64,000 nucleotides of DNA. It comes from Phylloscopus collybita (lineage: Eukaryota; Chordata; Aves; Passeriformes; Phylloscopidae). The position numbers and the translations under genes are program-made. The DNA lies in assembly GCA_027886175.1 (NCBI GenBank), contig JAJNNQ010000137.1, forward strand, positions 36,008,001-36,072,000, read 5' to 3'. Each line of letters opens with the position of its first letter. The stretch's first letter is position 1. Of this stretch, positions 1 to 12,115 are shown piece after piece. The notes under the pieces were generated by a model. The model did not search any database, was not told where the DNA came from, and was given only the letters and a program-made list of their open reading frames with translations.

Positions 1-803
1 AGAGCAAACTGGCTTTGGGCTTCAGCCAGTCAGGAGCCAGGACTGGGAAGGAATGCTTTAAAAAGTGCTCTGTTGCACTTTTATGAATCACATAGTTTCA
101 GCTTAGCTGAAATTCTTCTCGGTGGTTTTTATTAGCAAATTAAGATCAGCCATGCAGCAATCTCCTTGGATGACAAGCTCATTTAGGCATAATGAGGGAA
201 TTATTGACAGTTATCAAATTACACTAACGTTTTATTTGGAATAGGCCATATTTATATATGGTACTTGTTTAGCTTTAGTGAGCTGGACTCTGGAAATTGA
301 ACTTCTGGCTTAGTCTCATTTATTTCCTGTGTAATTCTGAACTGATGCTTTATGGGTCTGAGATATATGCACTTGCTTTGCCTGCACAGAGTAAATGGGC
401 CCAAGCTTAATGAATGTAGAGCATTGCAGTGTTTACTACCATGCAAACCCTAAAATGAAAAACAACACTCTGAGACATGGCAGCAAATACAAATACCAAG
501 TTTCATTTGCAAACCTAGACATGGTTCATGCATTTCATTTAATTTGCTTGGTAGAGGGGGTGGAATGAGGAAGGTGTTAAAATAATATATTGCGTGATCC
601 CTCTCCACTTTTCCAGACCTGTTGGGAATCCTGTTTTGAGTTTGGCCCTAAAATGCACTTCCGTGAAATAAGGTGTCTTCTCCTTTTCTCTTGTTAGGAT
701 ATCCTAATGTGATGGAGAAAATTCCAGAAATTTACTGTACTGTAATATGTCTTTACTGATACATTGTAATGGATTACAGAAAAAAGTTTCTTGTCTTTGA
801 AAG
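1..803. other. Non-coding stretch, nothing recognised
   Basis: AT-rich sequence with stops in all frames; the only listed-size open frame is a 64-codon minus-strand frame with no protein-like character. I see no repeat family, promoter or RNA gene here. Confidence 0.6.
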
Positions 804-880
804 GACAGCCTAGCTCAGAGAGCTAAAGATGCTGAAGGCTTTCACCTACAGGCTGCTGGTACAAATCCAGTCCAGTCAGC
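804..880 (+). repeat. tRNA-like Pol III promoter head (SINE-type)
   Basis: TAGCTCAGAGAG at 811-822 fits the tRNA A box, and GGTACAAATCC at 858-868 matches the B box consensus at all but one position. The two starts are 47 bp apart, as in a tRNA gene. The B box sits in a T arm whose five-base stem, 855-859 with 867-871, pairs fully counting one G-T wobble. The acceptor arms (804-810 against 872-878) do not pair, so this is not a working tRNA gene. Internal Pol III promoters without an acceptor stem are typical of tRNA-derived SINE heads. CR1-like sequence follows within about 90 bp. The alternative is an old tRNA pseudogene. Confidence 0.45.
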
Positions 881-949
881 AGTTACTGAAAGCTATCACC
901 AGCCAGCAGCAGCTTGGCTTCTGTGTGATGAACTGGGAGGCTGTGATTG

Positions 950-1265
950 CACAGTTTGGAGTAGAGGAGACTGAGGGGAGATGCGATAGACTTTTTCAAA
1001 CACATAGAAATAGCTGTAAAATGGAAGGGACAAAATGTTCTCCAGCTTCAAGACCTAATGGACTTAAATTGCAGGAAAGGAGCATTAAGTTATGTAACAG
1101 TGAAATGTGGGGGACAGTTTGCCTTGGGAGACTGCAGAGCCTCCATAATTTTTCAAGAGAACAGTTTAGGCTGCTTTCTCTCAGGAGAGAAACTGGCACA
1201 GTCAGTCCCATCTTGAGACCAGAGGAGAGGCCACACAATGTCTTGAAGTCCCAGCCTGCAAAAGG
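950..1265 (+). mobile_element. Old CR1 LINE fragment, plus orientation
   Basis: The order of short matches follows the 3' half of avian CR1 read in the sense direction: a GACTGAGGGGAGAT segment near 969-982, CTTAAATTGCAGG near 1062-1075, a TTTGCCTTGGGAGACTGCAGAG segment near 1118, and a degraded AATGTCTTGAAGTCCC segment near 1238-1253 that resembles the CR1 3' end. Divergence is high, so this is an ancient copy. A 190-codon open frame (829-1401) runs across it and the tRNA-like head. Because the frame matches no CR1 protein segment I can recognise, I treat it as fortuitous. Confidence 0.5.
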
Positions 1266-2236
1266 CTTCAGGGAGCTCATAAGAGCAGTAATGATCAACA
1301 GCCACCACTGTGGAGCATTTATATGTCACCCACACTTCTGCCTCCTCCTTCAGTCATTGAGCAGCCCTAAAGAGTGGTTCTTCATCTCTCTCTTTCCTTA
1401 GGGAATGAATAGGACCCATGGTCAGAGTGTAGCCCTATATACTGACTGTGGTGCTCTATTTCAAGTTCATTAGCCATTTGGAGAGCTCTGTTTGTGACTC
1501 ACCTGCTAGTTACAGCTGCCCAGAGGCAGAAGACTAAGAGTGAGCAACCAGCACTTGCAGTTTTTACAAACAAGGTTTAAAGCTGCACAACTTCATAAGC
1601 AAAATTGAAATTTGTATTTCATTCTGTCTGTGCCTGTATTTTAGTTGTCAGGAAGACTGTGCTCCTTTGAACACTGTAGAGAACTTGGAGCTCTTCCAAG
1701 CTCCTGAACTTAGCTGCTCCAGCCATACATTCACCTTGTGTCTTTGTGAAATCTGGGCACAGAGCATCCTATTCTCCCTAAGTCCCCTGATTTCCAAGGA
1801 AAAGAAACCCACTTGTGTAGTCCAGAAGGGAACTTTGGTTTAGGCCCCTGCTGTAGCTTCCCAGGGAACTTGGGGACTGCACCTGCTGTCCAGCCTAGTG
1901 TCACATCTTTACCTAGCTAGGTAAAGATCCGTGCAATGCTTCTCTACTCAGGAAATCAGCTCTCCCAAGCTGGAAAGTTTTCTTCTTGTTTTATCAGAAC
2001 AGTCTATGTCTTTTTAGAAATATGACAGCTTCCCTTCTATCTCAGTAGGACCCATGATCATATTTCCAAATCATTGGTGAAGGGAGTAATTCTGCTATAT
2101 TTATATAAAGATTATGCTCTGTGGTATCAGTCACTTCAGCTCTGGAGATGTTTCATGGACACAGATTCTTGCCTTCTCAGTGAAGAATTGGACAACTGTA
2201 GCCACGATTCGTGCCTGCCATGTTTTGGTTTTAGGA
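1266..2236. other. Non-coding stretch, nothing recognised
   Basis: No open frame of note outside the edge of the 829-1401 frame and no repeat I can name. A short inverted motif, TTTACCTAGCTAGGTAAAG, lies near 1909-1927. Confidence 0.55.
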
Positions 2237-2241
2237 AATTC

Positions 2242-2509
2242 TGTTCCCAGGACACAACTGGGAAAACAAGATCATGCTATCTGTAAACAAAGATGTTTTC
2301 CACACGCTTTCCCATGGGAGGGACTTCGCATGATGGTCTCTGCAGGTGACCAATGGTTCCAGGGGTCCCACCTCTAAGGTGGGCACATTTGTAAAAGGTA
2401 TAAAATAGGTTTAGAAAATAAACCTGGTGGCTCCTCCTCTGAGGAGTCCGCAGCCTTCTGAATGAGTTCGTGTCTCCTTTGTGTCCCACGGCGACATACA
2501 ACAATGACA
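2242..2509 (+). mobile_element. Solo LTR of an endogenous retrovirus, 268 bp, complete
   Basis: The element begins TGTTCCC and ends ATGACA, with the TG...CA ends of a retroviral LTR. It is flanked by a perfect 5-bp target duplication, AATTC (2237-2241 and 2510-2514). In the sense direction it carries a CCAAT box (2350-2354), a TATAAAA box (2399-2405) and an AATAAA polyadenylation signal (2417-2422), followed by a GC-richer U5-like stretch to the end. No primer-binding site or internal retroviral sequence lies beside it, so it is a solo LTR left by recombination. The short length resembles compact bird ERV LTRs; I do not assign a family. Intact ends and duplication suggest it is fairly young. 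Confidence 0.8.
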
Positions 2510-2514
2510 AATTC

Positions 2515-4600
2515 CTCTTATGGGCTTCAAAGTGTGTTTGAGACAGGACTCTTAAGAGAAAAGTTCTGGTTATACTAGAAATTATTGGCTATTAAAAAAT
2601 ATATATGTCAGGAAATAAATTATTAGAAATGAGTACCTCCAGTTGTCATACCAAAGGCTGTAATTGTTGGTAATTTCTTGTTACTTAAATGAGCTTGAAG
2701 GATAAACAATGTTCTCCTCAATTGAAGTGCTCTGTGAAACCTCTGTTGTTATATTTTGTATGTGGTCCTCGAGAAAAGGTAAGTAGGTACAAAATCATCA
2801 GAATTTAGTCATGTCTATTCAAACCAAATATATTTAAAAGGCCCTCCAACACCTTAGAGGAAGAATTCCTATTTCTTTTCCAACAGCTGAGAAGTTAAGG
2901 TAAGACTGAAAATATGTGCTGCCATCTACTTGGAATTTGGCCCAGAGGGTGGAACAAGTGTGAAATGTGTTATATAGTCCCATACTTTAAAATGCAAGTG
3001 GATGATGGATATTGTGGTGGACATTTTTTCAAATGTAATCAGAAATCTCAAATGTCCAGAAAAAATGGAAAAGCAGAAGTTACAAAGTTACTGCTGCTGT
3101 TGCCACACTCCATCTTTGGACGTAAAGAGCTGAGTTTGTGAAGCAGCAGGAGGTAGATTTCAGTCCATGTTAAACTGGTACATGACCTGAAACACAACCC
3201 AAATACGCCTACATCACTAGCTTCTGTGTGAGCTCCTGTGTGAATACAATCCTGATAACAGAGCAGCAGCAAAGCACTCTAGAGCCAAACAGCCCTGTTT
3301 TTCCACAGCAGAAAATGTGGGTGATTTGGGACCAGCATGACACAAATAAAATCACTTTTATTTCCTAGAAAACATTTTAAAATATGGTATTATTTTATTT
3401 TTTGATAAGAATTATAAAGAGATATGTTAATTATGGAATGGTGGATGCTCTTAGTATTTTCTGCCTTGAACTTTTCTAGTTTCACCAAACTCCCTACCCA
3501 GTCTTGCTACTTTACATGAAAGTAGAGTGATGCTGAAGATGTGATGCTTCCATTTCCCAGGGCTTTACAATTAAGTATGCCTAGTGCTACCCTCCCTCAC
3601 CACCCTCCTTGCAGTGAATTGCAAACCTCAGAGATGTGAATAAGGTCAGTTAATGGTAAATGAGTTTAAGGTTATACACACAGTGGATTTGCCACTCTAG
3701 CAGAATTTCTCAGGAGGATCTGTTTGGTTGAGTTCCCTTTTAATGATTACCCCTGCTAAATCACTTTAAGGCAAAGTTATGAGAAAGCAAGTGTCTCTCA
3801 TCAGATGGGAACCAGGGAGTCAAAATCTCAACTGCTGCAAAGCCAGCACATGTTCCAAGAGACGTTTTAGTGCCAGCGCCAGTCAGTTCAATGGGAATTA
3901 GCTCAAAATAGATTTTGTAGTTGCCAGACTGAAATGCTGCATTTTACCTGCAGGTCTCAATCCAGCCACTGTTTTCTGAGACAGATCCGTGTCTGCTGGA
4001 ACAGGAGCTAGAGCTGTAAGTCAAGCATATAAAGCCTTACTTAATTTGCAGACATTTTTAAAAAGAAAATGTCATCTCCAGAATAAAAATGCAGTGTGCA
4101 GAAGGTGAAGAGGCAACACGGTCTGCTGTTTTGTGAGATCTCATTCACTGCTCTTTCCCAGGGCTGGTCAGCACAGTTCATGCATTCAAGGGAAGGCTCA
4201 GCCTATGCTAATTGACAGGGGCAGAAGTTACGAAGCTGTCTGAATCCCAGAGAAGAGTTCCTGCTCTGAGCTGCTCCTGAGGCCTCAGAAGGCCACTGTT
4301 TGTCTTCTGTGACTTGTTTGTACAGAGTAACTCCTCAGGCTTTGTCTGTGGGTGTCTCTGTAGAGGGATCATTTAACACATGCTGTCATATGTACAGGGA
4401 AGGTAGTAGAGAGAGGTTAGGAAGTGTGAAGAATTTTATTCCATAACTCTTTTCAAATCGTCTCATACTTGGCTGATGCTTTAAAAAAAACCCACCTAAA
4501 TAGAGGCCCACCAGAACCATCCCCCCATGCCTTCCTCCCACTGCAGTCCTTAGGCAGGTGCTCTGTAGGGCATCTTTCTCATCTGTCCCTTCTCTTCTCT
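2515..4600. other. Non-coding stretch, nothing recognised
   Basis: Only short open frames (up to 75 codons) with no domain-like content. No repeat family recognised. Confidence 0.55.
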
Positions 4601-4609
4601 GAGGCCAGT

Positions 4610-4790
4610 AGTAGCGCACAGTGGATCTGAAGGGCGGGGTGAGCTGTCCCTGCTGTGCCCCACAGGGCGTTTTCCCGGTGGGACATTGCAGTGCGGAGGT
4701 GGGCGGCCTCCGCGGGGGAGTACAGTGAGTACAGCTCTGAGATGGAATGCCCAGCCTCACTGCTGGAGTGAAGCCCATCAGTGTACTCAG
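4610..4790. other. GC- and CpG-richer patch
   Basis: This stretch has several CpG dinucleotides (for example around 4615, 4637, 4670, 4697 and 4709-4713) in an otherwise CpG-poor, AT-rich neighbourhood. Two overlapping minus-strand open frames (140 and 130 codons, 4386-4808 and 4579-4971) cover it, but neither resembles a protein I know. It may be part of a transposable element I cannot name, or a small regulatory CpG patch. It is too small and too weak to call a promoter island. Confidence 0.35.
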
Positions 4791-4799
4791 AGTGCTCAG

Positions 4800-6879
4800 T
4801 GGTGCCAATAGAATCTCCCTTACCCCATTTCAAAGGCAGAAGTGCTTTAAGCAATTGCTTAGGAAGCCTAACACTTGGGACTGTTAAAAAAGCCAGTGGC
4901 ACCCGCGGACTTATGAAGAAGGCATGGGCAACTGTGCCGTGCCTATAGGCAAGTATTGATTTTCTCATCACAATGTCAGCACAAAATCTGGCATACAGAT
5001 GATGTGGGGTTCATGTGGATTCAGTTTTGTTACACCATCTCTCAAAAAGCTCAGCAGAAACGAAAGACGGTCTGTTTGCAGCTGGACAGACATAGGGACC
5101 TCTATTTAATTTTCTGTTTTCTTGCCATTACCTTATTTCCAGTGAGGAGGAAGAGCACTGTACTCATGAATGCTGTGTAAAAGCTGGTGCATTTTCACTG
5201 AGTGATAGTTTGGCCTGTCAAAGTTAGGGATGAAAACATGGTTAGAGGCAGCGAATTAAACCTCAAATGTAATGTCTCTGATTTGCAGAAGGGAAAGGGG
5301 AAGTGCTAAGTGAATATAGGAAATTGCAGCATTATGCGTTGTGAGAGCAATTCTTTCCATCCTTGTAGCTAATGGACTGAACAGAAAGTGAACAATTTAT
5401 TTCATACAATGATTCACCAACACTTTGACAGGGTTTCCAATTCTGAGCTCAGTTTCACGTTCAGCTCCCTGTTTACTAGTGAAATAGTACAATTATCTGT
5501 CTACCTCTAACACTTTATAAGAAGGCAAGGCTGCAGGATCTGAAAAGAATAAAAATAACTGTATAAATCCTGAATGTTTAAGGCTGGAGGGAAGGGAAAT
5601 GAACCAAGTGTTATCTTTCCTGCGGTCTATTGGAACATTCCTCTAAAAATAAAGTTAAATTCCCCAGGAAAATAGGTCCAAAAGAAAAATGCCAATGTAA
5701 CTCGGTTTTCAATTTCTATTTAATGTTTCCCCCATCTAGGTTTGTGAAAGAAAATCACAAAACATTTCTCGTTTGAGTCCACTTGTCAAATTGTCGATAG
5801 TAAAGTAGCCAGAACTGTTACAGCTGAATTGGTCACATAAAACTCTGGTGAAAAAGGGATGCTTCTCCCAGAGGCATTTAGTAAATGTGCTAAGCTGCTT
5901 TACAAGACAGGATGACATTTTTCTGCCTTTAACCCCAGTTTTATTGAGAATAGAAATCACTTAGACTATGAGGAGTTTTAGTTTTTAATCTGGAAATGTT
6001 TGTGAGCCAGCCCTGACTGCACACATCCCTTGCTCATGGGATCAGTGTATTCGAATGGAATAACCTCCCAGAAGATCATAATTAGCTACTTGTTAAGTTT
6101 AATTACTTTTGATGTATCAGTGTTTATCAAGGCTATTTGGAAGGAGATTATGGACAAATATATTTTAGAAGTTCCAAAGTACAAATTCAGTAGAGCTTTT
6201 AAATCCAGTGAGTGTCAATGGGTTGGTGAAAAAAAGTTAATGGGTATAAAAATGGATATGAAAGCTATTAATAAGGATTACAAGATGAAAATTTGAGGAT
6301 TTAGGACTCTTATTTCAAATTGCATAGGTAAAATAGAAAAAAAATAAGAAGTCAGTAGCAGCAATTACCTGTTGCAGCCCCTTCTGCCAGATGGCGATGA
6401 GACTGTCACTTTATGAGAGAATATGAGTGTATGGCTTTTGCTTAGCAAAAAATATGATATATAGAAAATAGAAAGTTGATGCTAAAAATGCTGTTAGTCT
6501 GAGAGCCACTTAAATTGATGGCAGCAGCAGAAGTCAACACGGATGCTGAAGTCTGGGATCTGGCTGAGGAGGTAGGGTGGGTAGCAGTGGGCAGCTGCCA
6601 TTGTTGGGAATGGCATCCACCAGTGGCTTCAGAGCCCCTAAAGAGCAGGAATTTCATACTGCCATTTTGCACATTGTTCCTGCAGACCCAGGAGGGAACT
6701 CTGCATAGCAGGGGCAAAGTATCTGCTTTATTGGGGAAAAATGGGGGATTAATGGGGGATTGTAACAGAAAAGGGACAGACAGTCCTGCATGACTTTGGT
6801 GGGAGAGAAGAATTTAAGATTATCAATAGCAGGAGAGTTCCCTAATCCTAGTCGATTAAGGAAAAAAAAACATTCCTCA

Positions 6880-6880
<1 letters not shown>
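4800..6880. other. Non-coding stretch, nothing recognised
   Basis: AT-rich, open frames of at most 92 codons, no recognised repeats. Confidence 0.55.

Positions 6881-6881
<1 letters not shown>

Positions 6882-6910
<29 letters not shown>
6882..6910 (+). repeat. Poly(A) tract, 29 A
   Basis: Uninterrupted run of about 29 adenines, preceded by a shorter A9 run (6862-6870). No retrocopied gene, LINE or SINE sequence can be recognised upstream, so I cannot say it is a retroposon tail. Confidence 0.85.
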
Positions 6911-6913
<3 letters not shown>

Positions 6914-9900
6914 TTATAACTCCTTAAAAATCCCTTGCAATTCCTAAGCTATGAGTACTAGTGTTTATGCACAAGAGGAGTATCCTCAGTTCCAGGGCTC
7001 TCTCAACGACACTGGGGGAGAGGGGAGAGAGGCGCTGGGTTAAATGTCTGCTGAGTCTCTGTGTGAGTTTTCTGCTGCCCTTTCTGGAAGCTCTGGGGCT
7101 GGGTTTGCTGGGCAAGCCAGCAGGGCTGGCTTCATGGATGAGATTTGCACTGGTACAATTAATCTGCTCCCTGTAAAACAGAGAAATGCAGCACTCTCCT
7201 TGAATTATAGGAGTGAATATGGGGCAACAGGGACAAATTTAAATTAGGTGTTTACTACAGGGTAAAAATGAATGTAACCTGTGAGTGCTTTTCTCTGTAA
7301 AATTAGTTCTGGGTACAGTCTCTGTAACATTACTTCATGCCTCCATTCAGTTGGTTGGCTCTCACTCTGTATCTTTCTGACTTTATCAAGTTCCAGACAA
7401 ACCTTGGCAGTTGTCTGAATTTAAGTGAAATCAGCCATTTTCTTAGCTCTGAAATAAATCATGTGTCTGGAGGAGCAGGAGGAATCTGCCCGAAGAAATC
7501 TGTGGTAGTCCTTGGCAGTAACTCTTTGAGCTAAGAAGCATATATTGTGGTGGCTCTGAAGCTGTCTGGGCAGAATTTGCACAAAACCATTGCTGTGTCT
7601 TAGGAACTACAGCAGATTTTCCTTAAATTCTTGAGTTTCAGCTTTCTACTGGGCATGGTATAAAGGGCAGAAATCACAAACTGGGAAAAGTTTCCCCTCT
7701 CTTGCCTAGTGCAAACAGAAAACTTCCCTTTTCAGCATCAGCTAGTTCAAGAGAGTGACTGCTCCACTTCCAGCCTCCCTGGCACCCTCATCTCAGAAGC
7801 TGGTGTAGATGGCACTTGCTTCCTGTGATTCCCTCTAGCAACCTTATTTTCAGTTGCCTGGAGCATGGTGCAAGGTGGCCTGTGTTTCTTTTTCAAAAAA
7901 TGCCTTTATCTTCGGTTCTGCGAAAAGGGCCTTTCTTTCTTACAGATTTGTGAAAATATTGTTTGGTAAGATATCAGTACATCTACTTTTACACTTTTGC
8001 CTAAGTGCTTCATTGTTGGACATTTCACAGTTCTGGGACATGTAAAATTCTAAACAAAAACTAATCTATTTTGGTCTTTTTAGAAGATCAAAGCAAACAG
8101 TCAAGCTGATATTTCACTGCCCTCTTTCCCTCCAATGTTTAAATTGCCATTTGCCCCAATTAGCAAGGCAATATATATGTTTTGGTGTGTGTATGTATGT
8201 ACATGTAAAATAAAAAGAGGCCAGATTCTTTTCTGAGCAGATTTTTTCATGATCTCCTATGTCTCAATTGCTGCGCTGCGTTCTAAGAAGCTGCATGTGT
8301 AGTTCTCATGCAGAAAACAGAGCAAACATAATGTAACTAACCCATACTGACTACCAGATGCCTCAAAGTGTTCAGGACTTGTAGTAAATTACTGTTTTCT
8401 TTGGTCTGCCTCCACTCTGCCTTCTGATGCTTTTCCCTTTGATGCCCTGTGACCTCACTGCAAATGCGATGCCTTCTGCTCAGTGCTCTTGGACAGATGG
8501 ACAGTGGTGCCAACAAGGAATCTCAAGAGCCAGCCCACTAGACTCTCGCTTGTCATTCCTCAGAAGGATGGTAACTGTTCAGCTAAAGCTAATGATTTCT
8601 GACAAGTGGTAAACTAGACTTAAAGAAATACTGTCTTTGTGAAACCAGAGTCTTCAGACAGATATTTAAAACTACACTTCTCTGTCAGATGCCAGTGTTG
8701 GTAACCATACCTTGCCAGCTGATCACGTCATAATTGCAATTACTATTCTAGCCCAGAGAAAAGGCTCAGTTCATTGGTCCAAGTATTGATTACTGGTGCA
8801 GTCAAGATTACTTTACTTCACAGAGGAGCAATAACCATTAATAGTGTTACAATTACAGCCCAGAAAGTACGGTGATGAGAGGCTAGATCGGAACTTCAAG
8901 AGATAAAGAGAGAGGCATTGTTTATATAATCCTGAAAATCTTAGAGCTGCTATGTTAAAGGAGGTAATTATTAACCTGAGGGAACCACTGATGACAGGGA
9001 GTGGTTCATGTCCTTAGGTTGTGTGCAGGGAGCTCTGCCCGTGGGAATCCTCAGAGGAAAATATTTAGCTGACTTGGCTGATGCATGTGTGGAGCTGTGA
9101 GAAGGCTGTATGTTGTTACTGTGAAACCATCAAATACAGCCATACCTGCACAGGGTGGCCTTTTCGTTCCTGTTCCCTGTCTGGTCTGCCCAGGCAAGAG
9201 TGGGAAGGAAAGGTCATAGCACAGGGTGGCACCAGGACATCTCTCTTCTCTCCTCCTTCTCTCATGGCTGCAGGAAAACTTAAATTTTCATTGAAACAAA
9301 CTTTTGTGTAGAGCAATAAAATTTTGCAGAAGAAAACAGCAAGAGCTCATTAAGTTTATAGGACTGGTTCATTCCTAAGGGTGAGCTGCAGATTTGACTT
9401 AAAAATCCAACAGCCCCTTCAGCTCAGCAAGGAAATCCTGTGAAGATTCTCCCACTGTGGAAAAAGATCAGAAGAATTTTCTTAGTGCTTTGTGTGTGTC
9501 AAAGCCCAAAGTCCAAAGGCCATGTCACTTTGTCCTGCTCTGAGTGTTCAAATCTCTTGGATTAGCAGAGCTTCCAGAAAGCCACAGATAGAACCTCATT
9601 CTTCTGAACTTCTGGAGCTGGTGAAGCAGGACATACAGCAAGGATATGGCTTTATTAATGAAAAAAATATTATCTGAACTCAGTAAATTCATATCCTCAA
9701 TCTCTTTGACCCCATTATCTAGACTTCAGCTAATTTCAGTTCCAAAACAGAGCCAATTCCTCTGCTGTTCACGGATCACACGGCAGGAATGTGACTGTTC
9801 CTGCTGAATAGCAATTGCCTGTGGGCAGTGTGTGTGCCTATATTCCCTCATACAGCCCACACTTCCACACAGGGCTGTATTGGTTTATGTAAATTCATGC

Positions 9901-12100
9901 TAATCTCAGTCTCTATACATGTGGGCATATTTCACCCATCTGATAAGGATCAAGGGACACACCCCTTGCTATATACTTTATATTCAAACAAGCTGGGGTT
10001 AATTTGATGCCAGGAGAACAGTTTTTAATTCCCCTTCTCAAGGCATTAAACTACCAACATTAACTTTCTGTGCTCAACTCTTGGGGTCTACAAGGAAATG
10101 GTGTGAGCAAATTTGATAGCAGGTATATTGGCATGTGAATATAAATTAGGTAGAGAGCTGTAGGCAAAATGAATATCAGGCTAAGATATGTGGTGATTTA
10201 CAAAGGAAAAAATTGAACCAAATCAAGCTAAATTTTTTTTTCTCATTGTGTTGATAGTTTGAGTGTTTGATCTGTATGCTGTGGGCAGATTGTTTGGAAA
10301 TAGTAGATGATGAGTTCTTTTGTTAATGAAGATGTGAAGGGGCTCTTGTGTCCCACTCTTAAATATAAAATCTCTTTGCCAGAGCAAGTCTTACCATTAA
10401 TTTGAATTATTTCTGTCAATGCTCTCTTTTTCCTTCCTTACCTACTCTCCCTCAAATCCTAAAAAAAGATTCAGGCCTTCCATTTCACCAATTTTGGTGC
10501 ATAATCTGGTGGTGTTCTTTTTATTTACCGACTAGGTATTGACTAGAGAAATGTAGATAAACAATAACCTGCCCAACTCACAGGCACTGTTTCCATACTT
10601 CCTCTTTTCCACTGCTGCTCTTTACCACTTCACTACAAAAGTTTTGTTAAATTTTATGAGGTATTTGTAAAAGTCAAGAGATTCCAGAGAATTTTACCTT
10701 TCTATTCAAGCTAAGCTAAAATATATCAAAACTTGCAACCCCTTTTCAGCAAAATCGTTGCAAGCAGGTCCTGCCCTTTCTTAAACTGGTAAGGCAACAG
10801 CTTGAGCTCATCCTGTGAGTGCCATTGTTACAGTCTGATCACCTGGGGAGAGTAGTGTCATACAGACAGGCAGATCCCAAGCCATTTTAGTAATTATGGG
10901 TGAAAACTAACAGCTTGTCAGTGCGGATTCTTGAGTGCCCAAGGCATGTGTTTACAGTAGGAGACTTCCCAGTACAATTGCTGCATTCAGTGGTTTTGCA
11001 GCAGCTTGTCCAGGGGGCCCCTGGAGAGAGCATCTTGTAAATAGAATAATCAGGAGATAGTAAGTGTAATGGACAGTAGTTTTGCAAGCTCCTGACCAGC
11101 TGGAGTTGAGAGACCCATGCTAAGTAATGCAGCTACATGGTTGTCAGGTGATGGCTGAGAAGCTAACCAGGCCTTTCAGTTGCAAACCAATGTTCCTTCT
11201 ACTCAAAGACTGTGTATATTGTTTCTTGATTGCTTCTACCAATAAATTTTCATCTTCCACCAGCCTAATCTTACTTGTCCATTGCTTTAATGGGGTAGTG
11301 AAGTTCCAATCTCATTATGGAACAGGGAAGCACATGCTGTCAATTTTCTGTTCATGTAGGAGTTAAAATAGCAGCCCATTAGTAGGAACAGCTCTTTCTT
11401 CAACAGGACTTTTCCTGAACTTAGACATCAGTGTCAAAACAGAGAGTGTAAAAGTGTAGTTTAGGCAAAATGTAGATACCTAAGTCAAAAAATATGGAAA
11501 ATGCCACCTCCTTTCCTTTTTGCACACTGAAGGTGTTTGAATCCCCTAAGGGTCCCAAGGCTTGACTCTGGCATTTCCCAATGCTTAAATCTCTGGAAAA
11601 ATCTGGAAGTGTCATTATTAGGACTAGGAAATTGCTTAGATTCAAATGGGATTTCCAGTCAGGCATCTCCCTCAGCAAGTCTCCTGAAAGTCAGAAACAA
11701 CTTGATTGGAACCAGGAGTACTAATTTCACAAAATTAGGAACGTGTGATCCTTCCTTTTTAAAACACAGGCAGGGAAAATGTCCCTCCTCCCCCAAATAC
11801 AGCAGCAATCTGGAAGCAGGATTGACCAAAGGCATAAGAGGTTTTCTGCCTAAAGGAAGAGAACCCAGCTTTGCTTACCTGGGCTGGAGATCCCAGCCAC
11901 CAAAGCATAGTCCATCTCTGCCCTGAACTTGGGCTCTACGGTTTAAGAACTGAAAGGAGTAAGGTGAAGTCTGATGTTAGGACAGAGTTACTTGAGTTTT
12001 ATTTCTCCTTTACCTTAACTATCCCTGTTTATGAGTGAATATTCCTCTCAGAGGTACAGTGGGAATTTGAATTTGCATGGCCACTAACTTTCCCTGATTA
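6911..12100. other. Long non-coding stretch, nothing recognised
   Basis: About 5 kb of AT-rich sequence with open frames up to 129 codons (11537-11926), none with recognisable domains or convincing splice context. A short TG/ATG-rich simple tract occurs near 8180-8205. An A15 run at 12101-12115 ends the interval. No transposable element recognised by eye. Confidence 0.5.
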
Positions 12101-12115
12101 AAAAAAAAAAAAAAA

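Noticed and set aside
811..871. A functional tRNA gene
   Set aside because: Acceptor stem does not pair and no clean anticodon arm forms.
829..1401. 190-codon plus-strand open frame, the longest on that strand
   Set aside because: It begins inside the tRNA-like head and runs through a degraded CR1 in a frame that shows no protein motif; no splice or promoter context.
4386..4971. Two overlapping 130-140 codon minus-strand frames
   Set aside because: Different frames over the same CpG-richer patch, no recognisable domain, no conserved start or splice context.
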